From Lithobates sylvaticus (Eukaryota > Chordata > Amphibia > Anura > Ranidae): a stretch of 64,000 nucleotides of DNA. Positions 33,834 to 46,030 of the stretch are shown here, piece by piece (the first letter of the stretch is position 1; each line of letters begins with the position of its first letter). Made by a program: the position numbers and the translations under genes. The notes beneath the pieces are model-generated. The model was not told the origin of the DNA. It did not search any database and saw only the letters and a list, made by a program, of their open reading frames with translations. Where the stretch lies: NCBI GenBank assembly GCA_028564925.1, contig CM053027.1, positions 244,491,649 to 244,555,648 of the forward strand, written 5' to 3'.

Positions 33834-36632
33834 TAGGGATGAGCCAAACACCCCCCAGGTTCGTTTCGCACCAGAACCTGTGAACGGACCGAAAGTTTGC
33901 GCGAGAACACCGTTAAAGTCTATGGTACTCGAACGTTCGAAATCAAAGTGCTAATTTTAAAGGCTAATATACGACACTGATTTTAATGATGCTTAAAGTG
34001 AAAAAAAAGTGAAATACCTGGGGGGTGTCTATAGTATGCCTGTAAAGTGGCACATGTTTCCCATGCTTAGAACAGTCCCTGCACAAAATGACATTTGTAA
34101 AGGAATAAAAGTAATTTAAAACTGCTTGCGTCTTTAATGTAATGTCTGGTTCTGGCAATATGGATGAAAATCAGTGAGACAAACGGCATGGGTACCACCC
34201 CACCCCCCCCAGTCCATTACCAGGCCCTATGGGTCTTGTATGGATATTAAGGGGAACCCCGCACCCAAATCAAAAAAAGGAAAGGCGTGGGGCCCCCAGG
34301 CCCTATATACTCTGAACAGCAGTATACAGGCGGTGCAAACAAGACAGGGACTGTAGGTTTGTTGTTAAGTAGAATCTGTTTGTAATTTTGAACTGGTAAA
34401 TTTTTAGTGTAGCTCCAGCCAAAAAATCTATTTTTAAGCTTTTTGGAAAACATAGGGAAGGGTTATCTCCCCTGTAACATTTGTTTTGCTGTCTGTGCAG
34501 TGCACTTCTTCAGAAGATTTCACCTCACTTTCTGTCCCAATGACAAATGTTTTTTGAAAATTTGGGGTTTTTTATGAAACAAGGATTGTTAAAGAATTTT
34601 TTTCCCATATCAACTCTTACATGAGAGAATTTCCCTTCCTAGGGGTATATTTCATCTCACTTCCAGTTTGCAAGTAGGAGTCGTTCATAAGTTGGATGTT
34701 TGAAAGTGGGGCCTGCCCTATATGCTCTGCAGAAATTTGGGCCTTAGGTGTTGGTGGTACCAGAACACTGTAAGCCCTCACAGTTACTCTTGGTGGGCGC
34801 TGGAACGCCCTGCTGTGAACTATTATATCGAGAATTGTAATTACATGCCATTGTTGAACAGTGGTAGTAAAATTGGGCCTTTGGTGGTGGTGGTGGTGGT
34901 GCTGGTGCCACAACACTGTAAGTCCTCACAGTTACTCGGTGGTCGCTGGAACGGGCCCTGCTGTGAAATATTATATCAAGAATTGTAATTACATGCACCT
35001 GTTGAACAGGGGCAGAAAAATTGGGCCTTTGGTGGTGGTGTTGCCACAACACTGTAACCCCTCACAGATACTCTAGTTGGAGCGCAGGAATGAGCCCTGC
35101 TGCAAAGTATTGCATCAAAAATTGTAGTTATACGCCCCTGTTAAACAGGGGCTGAAAAATTGGGCCTTAGCCACTGGTGGCGGCACCCAGAACCAAAAAT
35201 TTTCTTACAGGCTATCAACATAATCATTGAGGAGGAAGAGGATAGTCACTCAGCATAAGAGAATAGTCACTCAGCATCAGCATAGGCAGTCTTGAAGGGA
35301 GCTGACATTTTAAAAAAAAAATATTCGGTTACATCAGCATCAGGTGCTTGGTAGCTGGTGTTGATCCAAGACTGATATGTTTTTATGAAGGTCAGTCGAT
35401 CAACCGAGTCGGTGGACAGGCGCACCCTGTGATCGGTTACAAAGCCTCCAGCAGCACTGAATGTGCGTTCTAAAAGAACGCTGGATGAAGGACAGGCCAG
35501 TAGCTCAATTGCATACTGTGCAAGCTCTGGCCAGTGATCCATTCTTAAGACCCAGTAACCCAAAGGATTTTTGGTGGGAAAGGTGTCCAAGTCTGATCTT
35601 GCCCCTAGGTATTCCTGCACCATGTAAATCAGACGCTGGCGATGGTTTCTGGAACCGATCATACCTTGGGGCTGCGGACTAAAAAATTGTCTGAACGCAT
35701 CGGTCAGAAGCCTTAGCAACATGTTGTCCAGGACCAGGAATTTGTAACCTCCCAGTCTCTGGGAACACGTTGCACAGACCTTTCTGCAAGGCCTCCAGAA
35801 GATTTTTCATCCTCTGCTCCCTCTGCGATGGCAAGATAAGGACCGCAACCGTACCCTTGTAACTTGGATCAAGGAGGGTTGCCAGCCAGTAATGATCCCT
35901 CTCCTTGATCCAACGAATACAAGGATCTTTCCGCAGGCTTTGCAGGATCAGGGAGGCCATGCAGCGTAGGTTAGCTGAGGCATGGGTTTCTTGGGACTGT
36001 AAATGATCCCTTAAAGACTGCTGCTGATGCTGAGTGCTAGGCTCCACCTCTATGCTGACACAATCCTCCTCCTCCTTGCCCTCCTCGTCCTCTTCCTGTG
36101 TGATTGGCAGGCCAGCAGGAAGACCGTCTGGATAAATGGGGCCTTGAGAGGTAAGGAAGTCCTCCTCTTCCTGCCTCTGTTCTGCCTCAAGTGCTCTGTC
36201 TATTATTCCACACAGCGTGTGCTCCAACAGGTGGACAAAAGAGACAGTGTCACTGGTGCATGCACTGTCACTGCTCATCATCCTTGTGGCCTCCTCAAAT
36301 GGTGACATGACAGTGCATGCATGAGTTCCACCTGGTGGGGATACCACAGATTAGGCGGTTCTTGGGCAGGTTAAATTGCTTTTGGAGGTCAGCCAGCCGA
36401 GCACTGGCATTATATGACTGGCGGAAATGCACACAGACTTTCCTGGCCTGCCTCAGGACATCCTGTAAGCCTGGGTACCTGTCCAAGAACTGCTGCACCA
36501 CCAAGTTAAGGACGTGAGCCAAATAGGGCACATGGGTCAGTTGTCCCTGTCGGAGGGCGGAGAGGAGATTGGTGCCATTGTCACAAACCACCATTCCTGT
36601 CTTAAGCTGGCGTGGCGTCAACCACCTTGAGG
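33834..36632 (-). mobile_element. Truncated inverted copy of the ZBED-type hAT
   Basis: The 3' end TAGGGATGAGCCAAACACCC is at 33834. Then come the 3' region, the hairpin tandem array (about 34740-35180) and transposase sequence up to about 36632, where similarity to 23520 stops. The 5' half, including BED finger and promoter, is absent. It has no PLE and so shows the empty site for the insertion in the larger copy. Confidence 0.85.
35320..36632 (-). pseudogene. hAT transposase fragment (catalytic end and dimerisation domain)
   Basis: From TPRQLKTGMVVCDNGTN through HVPYLAHVLNLVV, then a deletion that removes about 130 bp after IPTRWNS and joins to TVMSPFEEATR, the linker, and LLACPSSSVLLERTFSAAGG to the end. 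At least one more frame change lies near 35700. The usual stop codon is changed, so the frame runs on. Matches 23520-28629 of the larger hAT. Confidence 0.85.
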
Positions 36633-36805
36633 TAAGCTCTTCACATGCAGATCATGGCAACTGAGACAGAAAGTAATGTGAAATCTAACAGAAACAACAG
36701 ATGACTTCTAGCGGGACATCTGTTCCAAGAGACACTGACTGATAATTTCTCTTCACATGGGAGAGATTTCCTTCTAAATATTTCTTTAAACCATGCTTGA
36801 ATACC

Positions 36806-37275
36806 TTAAAGTTTTTTAAAGTTAAAATTTAAAAAACTGCCTTTACAAATGTAATACTTACCTGCTCTGTGCAATTGTAAACCTCCTCTTCTGGGGTCCC
36901 CTGTTGGCGCTGCAGGCTCCTCCTCTTCTCCAAGTGCCTCCATAGCAAGCCTCTTGCTATGGAGGCACTCATGCAGATTCAATCCTGACCCAGGCTGTGT
37001 GTGTATCGACACACACACACACACACACAAAGCCTGGCTTGCCCATGTTCTCTACTCACAAGCTTTGACTGACAGCAGCAGGACTCCCGCTGTTCCCAAC
37101 AAAGCCTATGAGTGCAGGTGGAAAGGAGAGAAAACTGACAGATAGATACAGTGCTGGATCAATGTAGAACTCAGGTAAGTATTTGGGGGGCACACAGAAA
37201 ATGCTAAAACACTTTTTACCTTATTGCAGAGAATGCATTAAAGTAAAACATGTTTTAACTTTGGAACCACTTTAA
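36806..37275. mobile_element. TTAA MITE with hairpin and outward splice donors
   Basis: TTAAAGTTTTTTAAAGTTAA at 36806 against the inverse of GTTTTAACTTTGGAACCACTTTAA ending at 37275 gives imperfect inverted ends with TTAA. Perfect donors: CAG|GTAAGT on the minus strand (ACTTACCTG at 36856-36864) and on the plus strand (37172-37180). The centre has a 17-bp perfect hairpin with a 3-nt loop (36933-36949 / 36953-36969). A CA microsatellite follows at 37010-37028. Confidence 0.8.
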
Positions 37276-37979
37276 CCAACTTTACACCTACACACTGGGC
37301 TAATTGAAATATATTAACTTTTACACCATCACTGCATTTAATCTCATGCTGATTGTCACAACAACTGTCACTGTACATAATTTCTCAATGACTACCATTC
37401 TAACTAATGTGACTACAAATCACCCGGCACTGGCTGTTATACTGATTACTATATCCTTTTATGTAATCTCTCACTGCCTGTCATATCAAATAATGTGTCT
37501 GTATATAAATGTCTGTTACAGACTGTCACAACAGTTAATGTTACTGTAAATAATTTCTCACCAGATAACCAAAGTATTCCCTTTTAGCCAAAGGGCACGA
37601 TGCATGATTTATCCAAAGGTCACCTCATAAAATGAAAAAAATGAACAAAAGTATAAAATCTGATATTTACTGTTCATATACTGTTGCACATTAATTTTTC
37701 ATTACAAGTTTTCACACATTTAGCTTTGCAGTATTTAGAAAAAGACAAATCTAAGATTACGTAACACAATATTCTTTGCTATTTTTTGGAAATATAATTG
37801 TGTTATAACAGCATTGTGTGATCCTGAAATGTTTATCTGATCTACTGGTTCTTCCTAGAGCAGGCTTACCACAGCTCACTGATACCTTGTTACAGTAATT
37901 AGTCCACTGCTAATACAAAATTGACTGAGAGTTGTAGCATTGTTTCAGTGAGCTGCAGTAAATGCAGACCTTGCACCTA
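37276..37979. other. Unrecognised AT-rich sequence upstream of the L1
   Basis: No frame or repeat end seen. It ends at the L1 target duplication. Confidence 0.4.
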
Positions 37980-38095
37980 AAAAGCAAGGTCCACTGAGGG
38001 GCGTGGCTTCCGCCGAGCAGTATGGACGCTTGATTAGATAGCTCCCGCACCGAGCGAAGCAACGAGCGATAGTACCGCTGATCCACGCCATCTAC

Positions 38096-39292
38096 ATGGC
38101 TGCTCTTGTCCCCCAGACCCTCAGCTACCCCTCAGGCTCATCCCGCAAACGGAAAGACTACCGCCCGCCGAAGAGACTCACGGACTTCTTCACTATGCCG
38201 TCCGGCGGGAAGAATCAAGATGGCGCGCACGGAGCCTCTCAACACACCACCGCGGCTTACACAGACCTCCCGGATGCCGACGGAGAATCATCTCCCTCCC
38301 CAGCTGACAATACAGCGGCCTCTCCTCCTTCACCTCCCCAGCACATCTCAGCATCCAACAGCCCTGCTAAGACACGGATGCGCCTGGATTCCTCCCCACA
38401 GGCTCCTGAGGTAAGATCTGCCTTAGACGCCATTTTAGCTCAGCAGACCCAACCATCCCCTATTGCAGCCTTTCCTACGGCTAATATGCCGGTTATGGAC
38501 ACAATCCTGAAGGAGATGCTGATGTCTCTCCACAGCTCACTACATGCTGACATATCTACTATGTTTAAATCATTTAAAGAAGAAATGACATTTATTGACC
38601 AAAAAATCAATCGAGTGGAACGTAAAATGACTAACATTGCTGAAACGGTGAATGACCTTGTTGACGCACATGACCATTCCAGGGATGAACATCACTGGGT
38701 CAGGGCCAAAATGGCGGACCTCGAAGACAGGTCCAGACGTAATAACTTCAAAATTCGCGGCATTCCTGAATCTATCCCGCCACCTGACCTAAACCCCTAC
38801 GCCAGAAAATTGCTTTCCACTCTCCTACCTGACCTATCTCCGATGGAAACCATCATTGACCGCATCCACCGCCTCCCTAAACCCTCACATCTGCCCGCCA
38901 GTGTCCCTCGAGACGTCCTCATGCGCGTCCACTTCTATCACGCCAAGGATATGCTCCTTAGCAAATCAAGACATCTCGGTCAACTTCCAGACCCCTATTC
39001 AAAATTACAATTGTTTGCTGACAACTCGGCCTTTACCCGCCAACAAAGACGACAGCTGAACACGATAACCAAACCTCTCAACAACCACAAGATACCATAC
39101 CAATGGGGATTCCCGACTAAATTAATAGTCACCAAAAATGGCCAGAAACACCACATCACCTCTGTGGGAGAAGGAATCCATTTGCTCCGCACCTGGGGAA
39201 TTGTTCCCGAAGAACCTCCTCAACCAGGCTTCCACAACCATCCTAACACCCGCAGCCCTAACAACAACGATGTAGTCGCCCATGCGACTTGA
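38096..39292 (+). CDS. L1 ORF1 protein (RNA-binding chaperone)
   Basis: 398 codons, intact. Residues 1-130 are disordered and rich in Pro, Ser and Ala. A coiled coil spans about 135-212. The RRM-type domain starts at about 214 with RRNNFKIRGIPES, the hallmark of L1 ORF1, and includes DRIHRLPKP. The C-terminal domain has FADNSAFTRQQRRQL and GFPTKLIVTKNGQ. L1 ORF1p forms trimers, coats the LINE RNA and aids target-primed reverse transcription. Near the N-terminus KRLTDFF (26-32) resembles a PCNA-binding box. The ATG at 38096 is the first in the element body and is used as the start. Confidence 0.92.
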   Translation: MAALVPQTLSYPSGSSRKRKDYRPPKRLTDFFTMPSGGKNQDGAHGASQHTTAAYTDLPDADGESSPSPADNTAASPPSPPQHISASNSPAKTRMRLDSSPQAPEVRSALDAILAQQTQPSPIAAFPTANMPVMDTILKEMLMSLHSSLHADISTMFKSFKEEMTFIDQKINRVERKMTNIAETVNDLVDAHDHSRDEHHWVRAKMADLEDRSRRNNFKIRGIPESIPPPDLNPYARKLLSTLLPDLSPMETIIDRIHRLPKPSHLPASVPRDVLMRVHFYHAKDMLLSKSRHLGQLPDPYSKLQLFADNSAFTRQQRRQLNTITKPLNNHKIPYQWGFPTKLIVTKNGQKHHITSVGEGIHLLRTWGIVPEEPPQPGFHNHPNTRSPNNNDVVAHAT

Positions 39293-39703
39293 ACCCCAAA
39301 TTAGCGGTACACACGTCTCTAATCTATCTTTTTTTACTGTACCATGCTTTGTCTCGGTGCCTGCTTGTTGCTGACAGCACACAGACTTTTACCCCCCAGA
39401 TTTTTGGCAGTACGATACTTACTGCTGTTCCCTTCTACTCCTCCCAACTGTTACGATTGTTTTTTCCTTGTTTTTTTTTTATTATCCTCTCTCCCCCTAA
39501 CTCCTCTTCTCTCCTTACATCCCTTGCTCCGAGAACACAGGAACCATCTCCTCCAAGAACTTTTGACCTCTTCCTCTCAAAACCAACGGATCCACCTGCA
39601 CGTCTCTCGACTCCTCTTTAAGTGACCTTTCCGCCACATCAAACTGTAAGTCTCCAATCTTGTCTTTTTTTTTACACATCACCTACTCACGCCTGACTGC
39701 AAG

Positions 39704-42700
39704 ATGCCTAAATTCCTGTCACTCAATGCCAAGGGCTTGAACCATCCAGCTAAAAGGAAATCTATGTGGCGCACTGCCCTTGAATCTCACAGTGAAGTGA
39801 TTTGCATCCAAGAAACTCACTTCATGTCCACAGCAGAACCACATTGTTCACACACCCACTTCCCCCATATTTTTAAAGCCTCTGGGCCGCAAAAGAAAAA
39901 TGGGGTCCTGATAGCTATCAAGAACACTGTCTCATTTTCCCTCCACGATACATTAACAGACACAGAAGGAAGATTTCTAGTCCTCGATTGTACCTTGAAC
40001 AATGTAAGATATACGCTTGTAAACCTCTACGCACCCAACTCCAACCAAATCAAATTCTTGAAAAAATTGTGGAAGAAGATTGATTCTTTCCGCCATGGCC
40101 ACCTCATCCTTTGTGGTGACTTTAACTTGGCTCCTGATGCCACCATAGACACCTCAGCCCGAACACCCAGACGTTCTTCACCTTTGCTCACTTTTACTAG
40201 AACCAGGGACCTTTATGATGTTTGGCGCTGTCACCACCCCTCTCAACGTGACTATTCTTTTTTTTCTCATCGCCACAACTCCTACACAAGGATCGATCTC
40301 TTCCTAGTAGACAAGTGGCTACTGCCCAACATTTCTGACTCCAGGATATCCACCATAACGTGGTCGGACCATGCACCCGTCACCATGACAACGACTGACA
40401 CACCAACCAGAACCTCCTCACCTGTTTGGAGGGCAAATGCTCGGATTCTACACTCCCCAGAACTTTCAGCCTCCATTCGCGAAAAACTGGAAGAATTTTT
40501 TAGTTTAAATGATGGCTCTGTATCTAATGTTACTACTTTATGGAATGCCCACAAAGCATTCATTCGAGGGGTTATGATTCAAATTTGTGCCAGGGAAAGG
40601 AAAAAGAGGACTCAGCGTCTAGATACCATTACCTCAACCATTAAAAAATTGGAATCAGATAACCAAATCAACCCAACTCCCCAACTGAAAGAAGAACTAA
40701 CTCGCCTTAGACAGGACTTAAGAGCCCACCTTCTAGATACTTACGAAAAAGCCCAATTACATTTCAGAGCTGTCCACTATTCTACCAGTAACAAAGCAGG
40801 GAAAGCCATGGCCAACAAAATTAAAGGTCACCTCGCTAAATCAAAAATCTCTTTCCTATATCACCCTACTTCGCAGAAAAAACTATCTGAACCCCAATCC
40901 ATAGCAGATGCCTTTAGTATTTATTATGACAAATTATACAATTTAAATAATGACTCTGACACTGTTCAACCCTCCTCCCACCTGATAGAATCCTTTCTAG
41001 CAGAAATTAGCCTCCCCAAGTTGACCCAAACCCAACTTGAATCCCTTAACGCTCCTTTCACGCCAGATGAACTCCTTCAGATTATAAAAGCTCTACCACC
41101 TAACAAATCTCCTGGACCAGACGGTCTTACAGGTGAATACTACAGATGTTTTGGCGGACTACTCGCTCCCTTCATGATCAGAGTATATAACGAAGCTGCC
41201 TCCTCTTCCTCCTTTCCTCGAGAAATGCTATCTGCTTTAATCTCTACAATCCCGAAGCCAGGGAAGGAACCCTCCTCGCCCCAAAACTACCGTCCCATTT
41301 CGCTTTTGAACTTAGATACTAAATTATATGCAAAACTCATTGCCACCAGATTACTAAAGATTATGCCCCTATTGATCCATAAGGATCAATCGGGTTTTAC
41401 CCTAGGTAGACAGTCCTTTGACGCCACTCGCAGATTGATCAACCTGATCCACACAGCTGAGACATCACGAACGCCTTCTCTGCTCCTATCTTTAGACGCA
41501 GAGAAGGCGTTCGATAGAGTCCACTGGTCTTATCTTAAGGCAACCCTATGCAAATTCGGCTTCCAAGGCCAAATGCTTTCGGCTATACTTTCGCTATATT
41601 CCACTCCTAATGCACAAGTACTCACATCAGGAGTCCTATCCAAACCCTTTGATATCAGCAATGGCACTCGCCAAGGCTGCCCACTTTCACCATTGATTTT
41701 TAATCTTCTTATGGAACCATTAGCAGAACATGTCAGAACCAACCCCTCTATTACTGGTATCACCGTAGGATCCCATGATCATAAAATAAATCTCTTCGCA
41801 GACGACGTAGTTATAATACTCACCAATCCCCTTTCCTCCCTGGCTTCGGTTCAACAACTGCTTCAAAGATTTAGCTCTGTATCTTATTATAAAGTGAATG
41901 ATCACAAATCTTATATACTAGATTTAGGCCTTGACGCTATCACCAGCAACTTACTCAGACACCAGTTCCCTTTTCAATGGTCAGAAAAAGGAATATCTTA
42001 CCTCGGTATCACTCTCACTAAATCATCTAAAGGTCTCTTTGCAGCCAACTACACCAAGCTCAAACAACTACTACTGAAAGAAACCTCAGATCTTTCAAAA
42101 TATGAATTCACATGGACAGGTAGACTCGCAGCATTTAAAATGCTAATACTCCCTAAACTTTTATACACCTTTAGGACTATGCCCCTTCCATTACCTAAAT
42201 CTTATATCCGCTCACTTCAATCGATAATCTCCCGCTTTATCTGGCAAGGGAAAAAACCTAGAAGTAACCACTATTTGCTCATTAAACATAAAACAAAAGG
42301 CGGTATGGGATATATTGACCTACACGACTACTATCTAGCTTCCATCCTTACTCAGCTGAAAGACTGGTTAGCTGACACACCCTCAACACTTTGGGGCAAC
42401 ATAGAAAACACTCTCACACCCGGACGAAACCTCAAAGACTGCCTATTTGCCTCCATTGCCAAACACACACACTACAATCACCACTCTCCTACCATCAGAG
42501 CTTCCATTAAAGCTTGGAAGTCCTTATGCAGTATCTCATGGCCACACCTTCCGACCAAAATAGTACACATACCCTTGACTACACTCACACATCTCTCACC
42601 TGAACTCCAGGTGCCCCCCTGGCTAGCGTCTCAGGCACCTCACGTTTCAGCTCTTCGCTCCTTAACTAATAACAAATCCTTTTCACAAATTTGAGAAGAA

Positions 42701-43480
42701 CTTAATGCACCCGCCTCAGACTTTCTCATTTACCTCCGACTAAAGTCCTGCTTGTCAGCACATCCTCACCTAGAAATGACCCTACCCATTAAAATATGGC
42801 ACTTCCTATTCTCTGATGATACTCGCTTTAAAGGTACCTCTCTAATTTACTCCTCTCTCCAAGACAAATCTGTCTTCCTCAAATCCAAACCACTAACTGA
42901 CTGGGAACTAGATCTCCAAGAACAATTCACCGACATTCAATGGCAAAATGCTATTAATGCTACCTACAAGGCTACCACCTGTACTTCGCTATGGGAAGTG
43001 GCATATAAAACCACCATGCGATGGTACTTAACACCCCTTAAATTAGCAAAATACCACACATCCACATCACCATTATGCTGGAGAGGCTGTAACTGTATGG
43101 GTTCTTTATTACATATCATGTGGTCTTGCCCACTAATTAGACAATTGTGGACCCAAGTTGAACTTCTTCTACAAAAAGTGCTACTTGTACCCATCTTGCT
43201 GACTCCCCAACTTAGTTTGTTGAACTTGACAAAAGAAACACTCCCTCCCAAACTCAGACTCATAACTTCTCACATACTCCTATCTACCAAACTACTCATA
43301 GCCAGAAAATGGAAATCCCAGGAAATCCCGACCATCTCAGAAGTCACCTCCTTGACACACACTCATTGCCTTTATGAACTCACCCTCTCTAGAAGCAAAC
43401 CCTCCTTCCCCAAATTACAATTGCTCTGGTTACCCTGGATCCAATGGTATAATAAACCTCCTCCGCGAATCCCTTCATGA
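39704..43480 (+). CDS. L1 ORF2: AP endonuclease and reverse transcriptase, one in-frame stop
   Basis: 1258 codons in one frame, broken only by TGA at 42692-42694, probably from CGA by CpG decay. The endonuclease (about 1-240) shows FLSLNAKGLN, QETHF, LCGDFNLAP and SDHAPV. The RT (about 450-760) shows SLDAEKAFDRVHW (Asp 598), GTRQGCPLSPLIFNLL and FADDVVI (698-704). The C-terminal cysteine motif C-x3-C-x-C...H-x3-W-x-C is at about 1124, after the stop. The protein nicks DNA and copies the LINE RNA at the nick. The truncated product, 996 residues, keeps both catalytic domains but lacks the C-terminal segment. Confidence 0.95.
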
Positions 43481-43495
43481 ATATTGACACCTTCT

Positions 43496-43675
43496 CCTGT
43501 ATTCTCATGTTCACACACTTCTTACCTCTGATCTCCTTATCTTCTCCTTTTTACCATCCTTTCCTACCCCTACCCCCCCCTCCCCTCCCTCCCCCCCCCC
43601 TTTTTTTTTTTTTTTTTTTTCTCTCTTTCTCATTTTCCTCCCCTATCCCATCCCCTACCCTCCCCACCTTGAAAG
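43496..43675 (+). other. Polypyrimidine tract in the L1 3' UTR
   Basis: About 180 bases almost free of purines, with C runs and a T run (about 43601-43620). The complementary strand is G-rich and could form G-quadruplexes. The minus-strand L1 has a similar tract on its sense strand (60121-60245). Confidence 0.75.
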
Positions 43676-43909
43676 TCCTGAGTTATGGATAATATAGTTA
43701 TTCTACAAGTTATTCTCTTTGTTACGTTCCATGATTGACTTCCAGTTGTATGCTGTAACTTGTTCATTAAGTCATTTATTTCTCAGAATACTTCTCCATA
43801 TACCTTCCTACCAACCAATTACAGTATTGTATTATCCTATGTATGCATATTTACGCTGTTATTGTAAAACCTTAATAAAAACCACTTTGAAAGAAAAGCA
43901 AGGTCCACT

Positions 43910-44877
43910 TATTAATCACTTCAAAGCCAACATGTTACAAACCCTTCCTTTCCAAGTCATTTTTCAGTTTTCAATGCTGTGATAATTTAACTGACAATTA
44001 CTCAGTTATGCAAAACTGTAAACAGATGAATTTAATATAATTTATGAGACAGATAGCATAACACAAAAATAAAGTTTCTATTTTTTATTTATTTTTTGCC
44101 ATAAAAAAAAGATTCAAAATGTTGAATGTTTTTTTTTGCATTATGTTCTAAAATATATCAAATAAAATACCAGAATATTGCAGATACCCCCCAAATAACA
44201 TCTCTTTAGTGAAGTGGACACCATAGGAAGAAAATGTTTAAAGCGTAACAGCACTTTTGTGGAAAAAATATAGCAAATAAAAAAAAGGATTATAGCATAT
44301 ACTGTACATTACAATTGCTCCACAAGCCATATTGTTATTTACTGTTATTAAAATTACCTTTCCGGTTCAGTCTATCAACCATGCAGGTTTCTGAAATTAA
44401 TTTGGTACTTGCGTTCTCTGTCCCATATGACTTCTCTCTCCTAGAGTTCCGCATAGCTCTCATGGTGTCACGTTGGTACTAAAAATTACTTGCACATACT
44501 GTATACTGGTCAGAATTAGTTCTGATTTCTTCCTATAAGAGAAAGCCTCTGTCCAACACTGCTTTCTAAAAAAAAACTTAATGTCTGTGGCTTACAGAGC
44601 ACTTGAAGGGTTACTCCACTTTCTTTGAAAAAATAAAGCAAGTAAAAAAGGAATATACCCTATACAATTGCTGTACAAGCCATATTGTTTTTTAAATGTT
44701 ATTAAAATTACAATTCCTTTGGATTTCTATGTTGACATGCAGTTATGTTTAGGTAGATTCAATCTACCCAAATAATTTCTACTTCAAAGAGGAAAGCCGC
44801 CTCTAAAAAGTAAAAATGACCCAAGGCTGCTACTGTGTTGTTACAGCTTGTTCACAGCCTCTTACTGGTCTTTCTTA
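43910..44877. other. Intergenic sequence without recognised features
   Basis: AT-rich, with no frame or repeat end that I recognise. A segment near 44600-44710 (TTACTCCACTTTCTTTG) may belong to a TTAA MITE family, but no partner end was found. Confidence 0.35.
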
Positions 44878-45230
44878 AGGTTGCTTTCACACTGAGGCAC
44901 TTTACAGGTGCTATAGTGCTAAAAATAGCGCCTGCAAAGGGCCTGTAAAGACCCTCTCCTCTCACTCCAGTGTGAAAGCCTGAGTGCTTTCACACTGGAG
45001 CAGTGCACTGGCAGGACGCTAAAAAGAGTCCTGCAAGCAACATCTTTGAGGCACTGTAGGAAAGCGCCCCTGCCCATTAAAATCAAGCGCTGCTGAAGTG
45101 CTGGCCATTAGTGGGTGTTAAAAGCGCCCGCTAGTGGCCTAAAAGGGTCACAAAAACGACAGTAAAGTGCCACTAAAAATAGCGGTGCGTTACCGTTGAC
45201 GCCCCCAATGCCCCAGTGTGAAAAGTAGCC
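44878..45230. mobile_element. Harbinger-like palindromic MITE, third copy
   Basis: Ends GGTTGCTTTCACACTGAGGC and CCCCAGTGTGAAAAGTAGCC, flanked by TTA at 44875-44877 and 45231-45233. The interior repeats the TGCTAAAAATAGCGCCTGCA arm of the copies near 9 kb. Confidence 0.65.
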
Positions 45231-45352
45231 TTATAGTTACGGCTAGGGAACCTAAAGAGTTAATGAGCTAAAGACATTTTATATGGACATTAAGTACTTA
45301 TTGTGATGTCCATTGTGTGAATACTTCACAATTACTGGAGGAACATTTTAGG

Positions 45353-46030
45353 TTGCAAGCACTGAACTTATTCTCTCTGGAGACACTTGAGAGGGGATAT
45401 GATTTCAATTTTCAAATCCCGTACTGATGACCCAACAATAGGGATAAAAAATTTTTTCATGGAAAGGAGTTTACAAGACTCGTGGCCACTCATTAAAATG
45501 AGAAGAAAAGAGGTTTAACCTTAAACTACATAGAGGGTTCTTTACTGTAAGAGTGGCAAGGATGTGGAATTCCCTTTCACAGGTGGTGGTCTCAGCGGGG
45601 GGCATCAATAGTTTCAAGAAACTATTAGATAAGCACCTGAACGACCACAACATACAGAGATATACAATGTAATACTGACATATACTGGGGACTAATGAGA
45701 ATCTGTTTATTTATAATTTATATTTTTGGAACTTGTGAAGGTGTATGTGGGAGTCTTTATCTTTATCTCATCCATGGACACTAGTTTTCCATAGTGATCC
45801 TATTTGTGATATGACTAACACTTTATTTCCTATTTTGCACTCAAGTGTGGTATGATTTACTTATAGCACTTATCATTGTGTATACCTCTTCTATTGCACT
45901 TCATTCACTTTATTTGATCTGTGCACTTTAAATAGAAAGTTGATTACAGCGCACTATTATCAGTTACATATAATACTGACATATAATCACACACATAGAT
46001 TGGACTTGATGAACTTCAAAACTTCCTAAT
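45353..46030 (+). mobile_element. CR1-like LINE 3' end, interrupted
   Basis: Sequence encodes decayed pieces typical of the CR1 ORF2 C-terminus and trailer: LERGYDFNFQIP, a GTGGAATTCCCTTTC segment, AACTATTAGATAAGCACCTG, and the tail ATTGGACTTGATGAACTTC. A 286-bp insertion (45685-45970) with a 15-bp duplication TAATACTGACATATA splits it. Several stops. CR1 3' tails of this type are also used by the V-SINE at 52.6 kb. Confidence 0.7.
45685..45970. mobile_element. Short retro-insertion with 15-bp target duplication
   Basis: The duplication TAATACTGACATATA lies at 45670-45684 and 45971-45985. The insert has no poly(A), no tRNA-like boxes and no frame. Its right part (GCACTTTAAATAGAAAGTTG, GCGCACTATTATC) resembles sequence found around PLEs, but the assignment is weak. 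Confidence 0.6.

Larger units (their letters stand above)
37996..43893 (+). mobile_element. Nearly full-length L1-type LINE
   Basis: Flanked by a 16-bp perfect target duplication AAAAGCAAGGTCCACT (37980-37995 and 43894-43909). It begins GAGGGGCGTGGCTTCCG with a short 100-base 5' UTR, then ORF1, a 411-bp spacer, ORF2 and a 3' UTR with a polypyrimidine tract. It ends in AATAAAAACCACTTTGAAAG with almost no poly(A). Length 5.9 kb. The perfect duplication and single ORF2 stop point to a young insertion. Two or three older relatives lie at 49.3-51.4, 56.4-58.0 and 59.8-64 kb. Confidence 0.95.
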
